From positions 9,422,281-9,482,280 of the forward strand of contig NC_088301.1 of NCBI RefSeq assembly GCF_032854445.1: a DNA stretch of 60,000 nucleotides, given 5' to 3'. The position numbers were made by a program, and so were the translations under genes. Below the pieces are notes generated by a model. It was not told the origin of the DNA, ran no database searches, and saw nothing but the letters and a program-made list of their open reading frames with translations. The stretch's first letter is position 1, and every line of letters begins with the position of its first letter. The DNA comes from Liolophura sinensis (Eukaryota; Mollusca; Polyplacophora; Chitonida; Chitonidae). This document shows positions 38,001-52,100 of this stretch, one piece after another.

Positions 38001-40089
38001 AGAAGTTACCAGAAATATAACTATGCGGTTTTGAGGGAGTGGCCTCAGCTCATTTCTCAAGGATTCTGAGGGAGTTATTATTTCTTTCAAGGATTCACAG
38101 TTATACTTTTTAATATTAATATTCAGTAGCCAATAGCTTGTAAATACAACAGGCTATACAAAAGGAAAAAAAAGAGCTGAAATATGGCCCTTGTACAAGT
38201 GTGATGTCATGGTGATAGTAGGTTGGGATTACAATATAAACTACATCCATTATACCTGTTCTTCCTCCATTATCCTCACAAGATCATTTGTCAAGATTCC
38301 TGAGGCAGCAGAGCTGGTAAAAATCTGCTGAGCTTGTTTCTTCTCCTGAGAGGTGGCTATTTGTAAAAAAACAAAACAAAACATAACAAAACAAAAGTGA
38401 CAAAAATGCTCATGCTTTCACATCTTAACAGCCAAGTTCACTCTTCACTCAGTTCAAAATTCCGATATACAATCAGTATCACAGCGAAAAGTATTTCTTT
38501 ATTTATTTATTTGATTGGTGTTTTACGCCATACTCAAGAATATTTCACTTATAAGACGGCTGTCAGCATTATGGTGGGTGGAAACCGGATAGAGCCGGGG
38601 GAAACCCACGATCATCCACAGTTGCTGAGAGATCACGTACGGCCGGAGAGGAAGCCAGCATGAGCTGGACTTGAACTCACAGCAACAGCATTGGTGAGAG
38701 ACTCCTGGGTCATTACGCTACGCTAGCGCGCTAACCAACTGAGCCACGGAGGCCCCCCAAAAGAAGGCATTTTAACACTGAACCTTTTTTTCTGGTTCAT
38801 GTTTGTATGCATTTTCTTCTCTTAAAAATGCAAATTGTGCTTAATCTGGGCTCAAGATAGACAGATCTTAATACCAGGTTTAATGAACATTAAAAAAAAA
38901 TTAATAGCACTGGCCTGGTGAAAAATTATGAACAAAACTACAAGAGACAATCTATACAGTATTCATCAGCAATGACAGACTAAAGGGTTTTTGACTGATT
39001 GATTAGTGACTGATGCTGTTTGTGAGGTGTATATCTCCATAATATTTCCCCCGTATTCAAACTATAAATGTGCTTAAATTGCACTGAAAGTTGCTTTTTC
39101 ATCTGTGAGAAGGTTGAGGGTATATGACAGCAATCAGGTTTGTGGGTGGAATAACTTACATCTGTAGGCCCCATAGTCAGCCAGACCTGGTGACAATTTT
39201 GCCTTTTTCATTTCTTCTCGCACTAGAGCCTCTTTCTGTGCCCAACGTTTCTGCAAAGACACACAATAAAAATTGCACTTCAAAAAGCTGAAAACAATCT
39301 CTAAAACTAAAGCACACATACATGATTTGCATGGATAAATAGAGCAATAAACGAATAAATATATGAAGTTGCCCAATAAAATCTTCTTTGTTTGATGTCT
39401 ACATTTGACGTTTGAGATAGCGTTAATATAAGAGACATTCAGGCTCTGCCTGTTTTCCTCCTACCATAATGCTGGCCACTGCCAATCAAATACATAAAAT
39501 GTTGACTACACTTATTTTTATGCTAGCATATATTTATTCAATACTCACAATTTCAGAAGATTAAAGACAAAGAAGTACATGTACATAAAAGCTGCTTTCT
39601 TAATCTTAACTAAATCATTCCCAAAATCTCACCTGTGCGCAATTCTGGCCTGGCTTCCATTTATGCAGAAATTTTTTTTGTTAAAAATGGATTTTGGACT
39701 AAAACGACTTTCACCCAGAATACAGGAAAAGTAGTGAAACAAATGCTACTTGGCCATACCCTTCCCAAACTCCTATTTATTCAGCATTAGTCTTTCATTT
39801 CCTGACTCCTCTTAACCTTTCAACGCTCAAAAGGCATCATCTATTTCAAATTACAAAGACAAGCCAATAACTATCACGTACACAAAGAAAAACACACATG
39901 CAGCGATAGTATATAAACAAATTTTGAATGCCCTGATACTTTTCTTACCTTTTTCCTGTTATTACATACAGTTCATCACATTTTATCCCTATATATGTGT
40001 GTGTGTGGCTTATTGCATGTATTTCTGGATAAGCAACACTTTATACTTTGCTGTTTCTGTTAACAAATATTTAATTTATGTCGTATATA

Positions 40090-40127
<38 letters not shown>

Positions 40128-43100
40128 ATTTGTGTCTATATACATGTAGATATATATATATAATAGAAGGCCATGCCATATTTTTCTATTAATTAGGAAC
40201 TGCTTATATATATGGAAAAAGCTATTCATTTATCTTTGTGAAAATTGTCATGACTGGAGTTTTGACCTCACCTTTTTCTGAGCGACCTTCAGGTCCCATT
40301 CTGTTGTGAAAGCTGTATCATCATCAAGAATGTCATCCTGTAACATAAACCAGTGGGGAGGCTAAGGTAAGCCTAAACAAGCCAATGTGCATCACACACG
40401 TTCCAAAGGTGTGTACAAGGAGTATGGCCGAACAGTACCAATATCTCATGGTGTAGCTTTGGTAGCTAGATGCATGGTCACAACCATGTTCTACAAAGTT
40501 CATCACAACGCTGTCACCAAGTTGCCATCTGGTAACAAATGAGTTAACCAACTCCATGGCAAAGGTTGGTGTCATTCATGTGAAACTGTTCAGTAACCAT
40601 GACTAGGTGCATTGTCAACCAGTCCCGTACCAAGCTGTAACAAACTGAACAGTAACAAGAAGTAACAAAGTGAGCAGTAACAAGATGTAACAAAGTGAGC
40701 AGAAACAAGAACAATAGTACCAACCGGACCCTGACAGTTTGTCTGTATACTGGGATGCCTACAGAGAACCCTTAAAACATACCTCACATAAATGTCATCT
40801 TCCAAATCTGATTCTTCATCATCAACGTCAGGCTGTAACAAACAAAAAAAAAAAAAAATACATACATGTATGTGCATATATGTCTCACCAGGAGAATTTT
40901 CAGGTAAGCATACAGTACATGTACAACATGGAGTACTGCCATTACCACCATACCATTGTGATGTCGTCTAAAGCAATCATATGTGTATACAGGTCATATA
41001 TGTATAAACATGAAAATACTCTGGATCACATTATATAACTCCAAGAATGGAATAATAAAAAAAACAAATAAATACATATTGTAATTCTTCAACCTTTTCG
41101 AATGTTTGCAAAGTGTTCACTCAAGCACATTCTGAAGGCATTATTCTGTGTTGACTGATGAAATTATACTTTTTGTGAAGCTGCCAAATTCAAACAATGT
41201 AGTTTTGCATAAATCGCATTTTGAAAGTTGCTCTTTGATATATGAAAAGGTTGAGGAATTAGCGTCCATGTAATTACAACCACCACCCTCTCCCCCTACC
41301 ATGTGCTTACAAGTGTACCCCAGGAGATTTTGTTGAGTATTCATGAAAAAAAAAAATTTGATTTCTCTCTCTAGATCCATAAAGGATTTGCAGAGAATCT
41401 TTGGCTGATTCTGGCACCTGTTCATGAAATTCTCCTGCTAGAGTACCTACCTTAGGTTCTCTCCATGCCAACATGTTGTCTGCAGACTTTTTCGTGTACA
41501 TATACGCTATATATATATATATATATATACCCATGCACAACCATAAGTCTTCACTGGTAATACACACCTTTGTCATAATGTGCTAATTGGTGTCTGGCAG
41601 GTGGCTAAAATGAACACAAATATTCTCCTGACTGTTCACTTATATGGCTTTATAACTGGCGCTTTACGGCCAATTTTCACAGCTAACTAGGGAACAGCTG
41701 GTAACACATTTATGTGTCTAGCCAGGTATACCTCCAGGTGGGTCACTGTCGCTAATTAGCTACTCATGATCCTGTCCCCCAATACCATATTGTACACTAC
41801 AGGTATTTTAAATATCCGCATGAAAACAAGTACTGAATTTTGCTGTTGACGTGTTTTTTAACGTATGTGACAACAAAGTAGCTTTTCAGAGGTCTTTTAT
41901 TGGATACAGATGTCTTAAAACTAAGACTTTATCAGTATACAGCAGCCAGTCCGACAGTTGATGAGCTAGGCCACAGACATACGATAATTGTGAATGCTAT
42001 CAAAACACAACAATTAGCGGGGATACTAACCCTACAATGCAACTATATAAGAACTGCCCCTGGTTTGTTGCTATAGTGACATCGATTTGCCTCTCATGTC
42101 ACTTTAGAAAAATCATGAATGCTGACAGAAAATACATACATGTACACGCAATTAAACGAGTTTAATTTACAAAGCAGCACAGCAAATAAAAACAGCTGTG
42201 TTAAACTTCCGTTTCCACATCTGTTTTATTACTTTAAAAACTAAACATTCCCAATCACCTAAAAGTTAAAAGTTACTTGTTTTAGCTTGCAGAGAACAAC
42301 ACTTAATTTCCATGATTCACAGGAGTCAAAGACATACATTGTACACTGCCATGAATTAAGGTACATGCAGTAACAATCAATTTAGCCTGTGATCATTGTG
42401 ATTGCATTGTACAGGAACATGGCCCTGTGCTGGCTGTTACTGTAATTTTTCAACCTTTTTGCATGCACGGTGTTTATTCAAGCATATTCTGAAGGCATTG
42501 TTCTGTGTTGACAGATTTTAATTTTTGCATAGCCCTGAAGCCGGCCAATCCAATCAATGTAGTTTTGTCTCTAAAATCAAATTACAAATGTGCATAAATT
42601 GCACTGAAAGCTGCTCTTTCATATGCAAAAAGGTTGAGGAATTATGATAGTTAATTTCCTCAAGCATTAACTTCTGAAACTGTTCCAAAGGCCTCAAAGC
42701 TTACATGTAATTACGCCGCAAAAATCAAAACAATTCTGACAGATCACCTTGTTGTTCGTAAATTACAAATTACAATTACAAATTAGGGTAGTTAATTTCC
42801 TTCAGCATTAACTTCCAAAACTGTTCCAATAGGCCTCAAAACTTACGTGTAATTACGCCGCAAAAATCAAAAAAATTCTGACAGATCACCTTGTTGATCA
42901 TAAATAATAAAACAGTAAGTTACCAATTAACACAAATGTTAACAACACAGCAATCCAAAGACTAGTGTGGGGCCTCCGTGCTTTGATTGGTTAGCACGCT
43001 AGTGCAGCATAATGATCCAGGACCCTCTTACCAATGCAGTTGCTGCGAGTTCAAGTCAAGCTCATGCTGGCTTTCTCTCCAGCCATACATGGGAAGGTCT

Positions 43101-46100
43101 GCCAGGAACCTGTGGATAGTCGTGGGTTTCCCCCAGGCTGTGCCCACTTTCGTCCGAACATAATGCTGGCCGCCATCGCACAACTGAAATATTCTTGAGT
43201 ATGGCGTAAAACACCAATCAAATAAATAAATAGATCAGGGTGGTGGGCGTTAAGCACAAATTTAAGCGAGAGTGTGAACCATATTCACATAGTAAGATGT
43301 AGTGAAAATTATAAGTCTAGCTGACCCAAACATAAAACCTTACTATGGGATTACAAACATATAGAAACTATATCTACCTATGAGGTTCACAAGCATGTCA
43401 TTTCAAAAAAAAAATTCAGCAAAATATCAAAATTTAATAATAATATTCCTACAATATACTACACTGAAATGAGAGTATTTCCTTAGCATAATCTATGGTA
43501 AACGACCCAAAGTTCAATCTTGGTGTTTTTAGGATGATAACGGATACACTGAAATAAGAGTACTTCCTTAGCATAATCTATGGTAAACGACCCAAAGTTC
43601 AATCTTGATGTTTTTAGGATGATAACGGATACACTGAAATAAGAGTACTTCCTTGGCATAATCTATGGTAAACAACCCAAAGTTCAATCTTGGTGTTTTT
43701 AGGATGGTAAGGGCTACACTGAAATGAGAGTACTTCCTTGGCATAATCTATGGTGAACAACCCAAAGTTCAATCTTGATGTTTTTAGGATGGTAAGGGCT
43801 ACACTGAAATGAGAGTACTTCCTTAGCATAATCTATGGTAAACGACCCAAAGTTCAATCTTGGTGTTTTTAGGATGGTAAGGGCTACACTGAAATAAGAG
43901 TACTTTCTTGGCATAATCTATGGTAAACAACCCAAAGTTCAATCTTGGTGTTTTTAGGATGGTAAGGGCTATGCTGCAATGAGAGTATTTCCTTGGCATA
44001 ATCTATGGTAAATGACCCAAAGTTCAATCTTGGTGTTTTTAGGATGATAACGGATACACTGAAATAAGAGTACTTTCTTGGCATAATCTATGGTAAACAA
44101 CCCAAAGTTCAATCTTGGTGTTTTTAGGATGGTAAGGGCTATGCTGCAATGAGAGTATTTCCTTGGCATAATCTATGGTAAATGACCCAAAGTTCAATCT
44201 TGGTGTTTTTAGGATGGTAAGGGCTACACTGAAATAAGAGTACTTCCTTGGCATAATCTATGGTGAACAACCCAAAGTTCAATCTTGGTGTTTTTAGGAT
44301 GGTAAGGGCTACGCTGCAATGAGAGTATTTCCTTGGCATAATCTATGGTAAATGACCCAAAGTTCAATCTTGGTGTTTTCAGGATGGTAAGGGCTACACT
44401 GAAATAAGAGTACTTCCTTGGCATAATCTATGGTGAACAACCCAAAGTTCAATCTTGATGTTTTTAGGATGGTAAGGGCTACACTGAAATGAGAGTACTT
44501 CCTTAGCATAATCTATGGTAAACGACCCAAAGTTGAATCTTGGTGTTTTTAGGATGATAACGGATACACTGAAATAAGAGTACTTCCTTGACATAATCTA
44601 TGGTAAACAACCCAAAGTTCAATCTTGGTGTTTTTAGGATGGTAAGGGCTACACTGAAATGAGAGTACTTCCTTGGCATAATCTATGGTAAATGACCCAA
44701 AGTTCAATCTTGGTGTTTTTAGGATGGTAAGGGCTACACTGAAATGAGAGTACTTCCTTGGCATAATCTATGGTGAACAACCCAAAGTTCAATCTTGGTG
44801 TTTTTAGGATGGTAAGGGCTACGCTGCAATGAGAGTATTTCCTTGGCATAATCTATGGTAAATGACCCAAAGTTCAATCTTGGTGTTTTTAGGATGGTAA
44901 GGGCTACACTGAAATAAGAGTACTTCCTTGGCATAATCTATGGTGAACAACCCAAAGTTCAATCTTGATGTTTTTAGGATGGTAAGGGCTACACTGAAAT
45001 GAGAGTACTTCCTTAGCATAATCTATGGTAAACGACCCAAAGTTCAATCTTGGTGTTTTTAGGATGATAACGGATACACTGAAATAAGAGTACTTCCTTG
45101 ACATAATCTATGGTAAACAACCCAAAGTTCAATCTTGGTGTTTTTAGGATGGTAAGGGCTACACTGAAATGAGAGTACTTCCTTGGCATAATCTATGGTA
45201 AATGACCCAAAGTTCAATCTTGGTGTTTTTAGGATGGTAAGGGCTACACTGAAATGAGAGTACTTCCTTGGCATAATCTATGGTGAACAACCCAAAGTTC
45301 AATCTTGATGTTTTTAGGATGGTAAGGGATACACTGAAATGAGAGTACTTCCTTGGCATAATCTATGGTAAACAACACAAAGTTCAATCTTGGTGTTTTT
45401 AGGATGGTAAGGGCTACACTGAAATGAGAGTACTTCCTTGGCATAATCTATGGTGAACAACACAAAGTTCAATCTTGGTGTTTTTAGGATGGTAAGGGAT
45501 ACACTGAAATAAGAGTTCTTCCTTGGCATAATCTATGGTAAACAACTCAAAGTTCAATCTTGGTGTTTTCAGGATGATAAGGGCTACACTGAAATAAGAG
45601 TACTTCCTTGGCATAGTCTATGGTAAACAACCCAAAGTTCAATCTTGGTGTTTTTAGGATGGTACGGGATACACTGATATAAGAGTACTTCCTTGGTATA
45701 ATCTATGGTAAACAACCCAAAGTTCAATCTTGGTGTTTTTGGGATGGTAAGGGATACACTGAAATAAGAGTACCTCCTTGGCATAATCTATGGTAAACAA
45801 CCCAAAGTTCAATCTTGGTGTTTTTAGGATGGTAAGGGATACACTGAAATAAGAGTACCTCCTTGGCATAATCTATGGTAAACAATCCAAAGTTCAATCT
45901 TGGTGTTTTTAGGATGATAAGGGCTACACTGAAATAAGAGTACTTCCTTGGCATAATCTATGGTAAACGACTCGAAGTTTCATCCTCACATTTGCAAAGA
46001 TATCCCATGATTCACTGCGTTCATTGTGGCTCTTACTGACTGGCATTTTCCGACAAATGGGAATTCGGGAGACAAGTCTCAGGAGATTAAGCGTGACTAC

Positions 46101-49100
46101 CCTGACTGAGTAACCTCTGATGAAATTATAGTCATACAGATTGGATTTGTTTACATGTAGGTCCAAACCATTTACAATCACAGGGCTCAAAATTTCCACC
46201 TGTCTGCCCATCAATCAGGTGAATTTTACTGGCAAAAGGCAAAAAAATAATCTTACCTGTCGCAGGCAACACTTAACTCACATCTGGGCAAATTTGCATT
46301 CCGTTAATCATAAAACGAGCACTTTATTTTGACCTACTGCATGGCCAGTGACCCCATGTAAGTGTTGTGTGAACTCTGTTGTACTGCCGGCTTATGGCTG
46401 ACCAATACAAGTGGATCATTTCACTTGGTGAAGTATGCGAACTTAAGCTCAGACAAATCCAGTGTCTCACAATATGCTGGACTAGCTCACAGTTCTACCA
46501 AAAAGGGGTAAAAGTAAATCATGGTGGTTTTTGGAAACCTTGCATGAAGTATGTGTTTCTGTGTATAATGGGAGGTTCCCAATATAAAACTGCAAGGAAG
46601 AGAACTCTTTTGCAATTGAAGGACAGTTTGGACTCAAAACAAAATATGTTAAATAGACTTGACATTTTACTGGAATTATACGAGAAGTTGATGACAGATA
46701 TTTCTCATCTGAATTCATTTGTAGCTGAAATACATTTACACAGATATTAATTGCATAACAAGGGCTCTACACAGCTTCGGTGGCCCAACGGCTAAAGCGT
46801 CCGCCTCGAAGTCAGGTGAAAACAGGATCAAACCCAGGTCGGGTCGTACCAAAGACTTGCTGCTACCTCGATGGCAATCAAAACGCATTTGTGGTGAGAT
46901 CTGAACTTTTGACCAACGTCAGAAATAGCTTGATGGAATCATCCTCTGAACACTACCAGAGTCTATATATTGTACTTCTCTTTTGTAACTCTCAATGAAT
47001 AAAATACTACAATACCTGGATGTCTTTCTTACATACACTGTGTATTATAGCTATTAAAAGAGTGGCATATGTTGCACCTTGGGTTTTCTGTCTGCCCCAA
47101 AATACAAGTACTCTTTCACTTATTCTTCAACATTTTCTGCAACCAGCATTTCAAAGAAATAATTTGTGCCTTTAAAGGCACAAACAACTCAATTTTGGCA
47201 TTTTTTCACAGTAATTGTAGGCATCAATTCTGCTGACAAAAAAGTGCCTTAGTGGTTGAAAAGGTTGAAGATTTATATATGATTTATACAATTTATAATG
47301 AATTACTGTTACCACAGTATTTACATACATGAGCTCATGGTTTTGCACTTGAAACGTAAGTAAAGCCATGTGCTGCTGCTAGACTGTTCAATAAGCTATG
47401 TGGCAAATAAATGTGGACTTACCTCCGAGCTAGGCTGTTTTTTATTTGTAGAGGAACACAGGCTTACAGCTCTGAGCAAAAAAAAATACACAAATAGGGT
47501 TTATCTCACATATTTTATGACCTGTTTTAATAGAAGATAGTAGATCCACTCAACAGCTTAGCATCAATAAATGAACTCTGAAAAAATTAATTTTAATGAT
47601 TTGAATATTTTGACTTAAATTATCAGAATATGAAGTGTGTTAGTTGTCAGAATTGAGGCACCTCACTGATTACATGCACATGAAGTAAGATCCATTTATT
47701 ATAAGGGAGGCCTCCATGGCTCAGTTGGTTAGCGCACTAGCACAGAGTAATGACCCAGGAGCCTCTCACCAATGCGGTTACTATGAGTTCAAACCCAGCT
47801 CATGCTGGTTTCCTCTCCAGTCGTAAGTGGGAAGGTCTTCCAGCAACCTGTGGATGGTCGTGGGTTTCCCCCGGGCTCTGCACGGTTTCCTCCCACCATA
47901 ATGCTGGCCGCAGTCGTATAAGCGAAACATTTTTGAATAGGGCATACAACACCAATCAAATAAATAAATAAATAAACTTATTATTATTATTACACTGTCA
48001 AATGTGTTAACAAAAGCAACACTACATGTACAAAATTTTTATTACCACCATAACATGTTTATTTGAGCAGAAATGTTCTTAGAACCAGACATTGGGAGCT
48101 CTAATATCTGGTTCAACAAAGTACCTCGGTTCAAAACCATGACCAACAGTCATCGACACGTATGCATATGGTAAGAGTAGCTAAACTGAGGCTCATTTAT
48201 ATTCCATGAGCAGTTCAATATTCTGAAATTTGTATACGTACATTATTCACAGGTTATCATACAAAAACAATAAACAGTTATTGCCACAAACTTTAGACAG
48301 TCAGGTAACAGGCCTGAAATATACATATATCAGATTCATGTGGAAACAGAATAAGAATTGCTGAATAGTGAAGTGAACTTTTAAAAACACTTACTTATTC
48401 AAAACATCAGAAAGATTCAACTTGTTGAGGGATCCAACCAAGTACTGTGAAAAGAGGGGAGATAGGATTAGTGAAACTTGGTTACTCTCAGATTTGACAT
48501 AACAATCTTTATCTGAAATTACTTGAAAGTCTCTAATTTTAAGAATAGTTTTTGAAGTAAGATTTGTCAAATATATTTGCAAGAAGTAACTTGTGTGACT
48601 TTCACATCTGTGTTTCGCAGAACTCCCATTCTGCGGAAAAGTCCATTTTCGCTAAAGAAAATAAAGAAATGGGATTAAAGAAGGAACAAGGTTGCTTTTT
48701 GGTGTTTTTTCTTTTTTTCACTGTGAAAATATTTTACATCAAGTACATTGTTATGTATACTCCTGTAATCCATTTCATCAGCATTGGAAACTACAGTTCT
48801 CTGTGAAAGCAATGACCTTTGGCAAATAACTAACAGACTTTTCCACATCAAGAAAGGAATCTTAACCACTCAGGTTAATACAATCAACCCATCTCCTGTA
48901 CATGTACATAGAGACAGAAATAGATAGATAGAGATGGCAGAAGGGACCTAATGATAAATGTATTCAACAATTTACATGAAGAAAAACATAAACTATTGGT
49001 CTAAAAGCAAAAAAAAAACGGATTTATTTATCTGATTGGGGATGAACACCCTACTCATAAAAATGACACCATAAAAAGGACATCGTACCTCATTTAACGT

Positions 49101-52100
49101 AGAGGCCCACGCTGTCATACAAGGTTCAGCATCCACTTTGAAATATCCATCTCGTTCATCTGTAAAGCAAACATCAGCAGTGTAACACCTGATCCATCAA
49201 AAACAGAAAAGGCTGACAATTCTTGCCATGCTTCATGTTATTTGGCCTGTTACAAGTACTTCAACATGAATACAGTCAGTCTAATGACACAGAACACGAA
49301 AAGGTAATCACCCATCAAGAAACACAAGTTTCAAGTTCAAACCCGGCTTTGAACAGAGAATTTGATAGCTTGGTGATGATACTAGACATTCATGAGGCCA
49401 TTCATGCCATCTTAAAAGGTTGGTTGAAGACTGCTTTGTCTTCCCCCAATATGGTGTGCATATCTGTATGCCAAAGTGGGACCCTTTGTCAGTAACTTGC
49501 CAAAGTTCAGAGGTTAAATATGCCAGGCACTTTGACCAACACTCTATGAGATAAACATTCTTTAGTAAGACATTAAACAACAATTCAAATAATTTGACAA
49601 CAATGTTACTTGATAAAATCATTCAGTCTTAAATAATAAAAAACTTTCAAGTTGCTAAAAATGAAGTTAGGTAAGTGGACTGCTAGGTACACTTACAGTA
49701 GGTCAAGGGAGATAACTTAGCCAAACAGTTATGTTTCATTGAACTTGGCTGTATTAAAGACAAATTTGCAAAACATTAAATCCATACAAACAAAACATTT
49801 GTAGCCTTTCAACGCACATGTACAAACAGAGAAGGCCACTCACCCATGGGACAATGCAGTTTAAATTCATGTTCACTAGAAAGCAACATGCTCAGAGTCA
49901 CTGCACCATTTCTCTCGCCTAGTGACTGAAACAAAAAAATACATGTGAAAAAAAATACATGCAGATACATATGAGAGAATTATGAAAATCAGAAATGATG
50001 TGTTCTTATGCTCAAATGTGTCAACCTTTCAAATTTCTAATGTGATATACATTTATTAGTGCGATATGAGTTTCACATAATGTACAATTATGCCTGTTCA
50101 AAGATATACGTTACAATACATGCATGTACATGTATGTATGGCATCTGGGGACACCAAAAGGTGTTTTCTAGATTAATAGTGTAACCCTGCAAAGCCTACC
50201 AAATCACTAAGTGGTCCCCAGCATAGGTTTAGCCAGGAGGTAACAGTCTTTGAGATGCCCTACTGTGACAAAATTAACATGAGAGAGATAAGGAAAAATA
50301 GGAGAAAATTGGAAATGAGACACCCTGATTACAAATTTTTCCTAAATCTAGTCCCCAGTGATGATTTGCAGGTGAACAGCTGTTTGAGCTTCACACCAGA
50401 CAGTCTAACTACAGTGGATTATAGACATTTACATGTACATATACATATCTGAGATTTGAAAGCAAGGCTATTGCTGCATGACATAATCATAAGGAGAGGT
50501 CAGACATATGCATCGTGAACAAAACCAATGTGAACTGAACAACCGGCTGTGATTTAACATAAACAAAATTTGCAAGTTTTGTGTCATACCCATCACAGCG
50601 CATGTGGCACTCCCTATATTTGCTTTACATCACTGCCACCACTAACAAATTTAACAGAGAAATCTAAAACAAGATCACATGCAGGGGCATGAGTAGTGAG
50701 GCTAAACCTGAATGAGCCCACCTTGCCTAGTGGTGGCACTGATACAAAGCAAGTGTACAGAGTGACGCATGTGCCAAACCAAATATCAACTATATATAGT
50801 TATGCTTATGTTATAGTGACATCTAGTGAAGGGGCACAGCCTTTCAGTTTTCTCCTATACACCGAAGCTAGTGATGCTGAAAAAATATCGCAGCAGCACA
50901 CGAGTAAAAAAGTTTGAAAATAACAATTTGAAATGAAATGCTCTATGTGCTAACACATCTCCAGACCCACACACAATAGACAGACCTTGAGTAAATGATT
51001 GAGTGAATGCTTCAATGGGATGGGTTACCAGTCATTGCACTGTCACTTTTATGCTGAATGCCAAACAAGGAAGTAACAACTTCCTCTTTTAAGGTCTTAG
51101 GTGTGACCTGACCCAGGATTGACCCTGGATCTACCGACTGTGCATAGACCTTGAAGTACAGGTGCTTGCACCTGATTTATGGCTCTTGTGTTAATGAATC
51201 AATGTTTTCATTTTGGTCAAAAATTAACACAGGTTATGTATGTGAGGGTGAGAAGAGAGAGGTTTTTTGTCTCAAGAACACTAAGACAGTATATTTATTT
51301 ATTTATTTGATTGATGTTCTATGCCCATAGTCAAGAGTATTTAACTCATATGATGGCAGCCAGCATTATGGTGTGAGAAAACCGAGCAAAGCCCAGGGGA
51401 AAAACACGACCATCCGCAGGTTGCTAGCACATCTTCCCAAAAACGACCAGAGAGGAAGCCAGCATGACCTAGTCTTGAATTCATATCAACTGCATTGGTG
51501 AGAGGCTCCTGGGTCTTGGCACTACCCTAGCATGCTAACCACCTCAGCCACAGAGGCTCACTCACTTAAGACAGTATAACCATCTGATGGGGGCCAAGGT
51601 ACACGTATGAAACAATCGAATATACACGTATCAGTCTTGTTAATGAAAAGAAATGCAATCTGAAGGCCAGTAGCTGCTTTCTGATTTAGTTTTCAATATG
51701 GCGGCAACTGTAGGCCTAGCCATGAGGTCATCCAATATAGCCTGTTGTGACAGAGCTATACATGTAGATGTTGCTATTTCATGTGAACTGCTTTGGAATA
51801 AATTTTGCTGTAAGGACTACTGCCTTTTAACAAAATATATAGATGTATCAGCATTTGAACTCTCAATATTTTATTGAAACCTAACAAAATAAATAGGCCA
51901 ATCTCAAATCCTCCAAAAATCTACTCCTCTATTAAAAAAATACTTTATAATGTGACCTGTCAAAAATGTTAGGCAACTGGTTTTTATTGAATTCATTCAT
52001 AACATAGGAAAGTGATAAAAGTTATACTGTAAACGATGGAGAAAAATGAGGAGCTGAACATTTGTGAAGGAAAGGTGTGTTATTGATATCTCTGGCACAG

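Noticed and set aside
43614-45954. About 25 minus-strand frames beginning [10 protein letters not shown] or similar
   Set aside because: They are the 85-bp satellite read through three phases, with no gene context.
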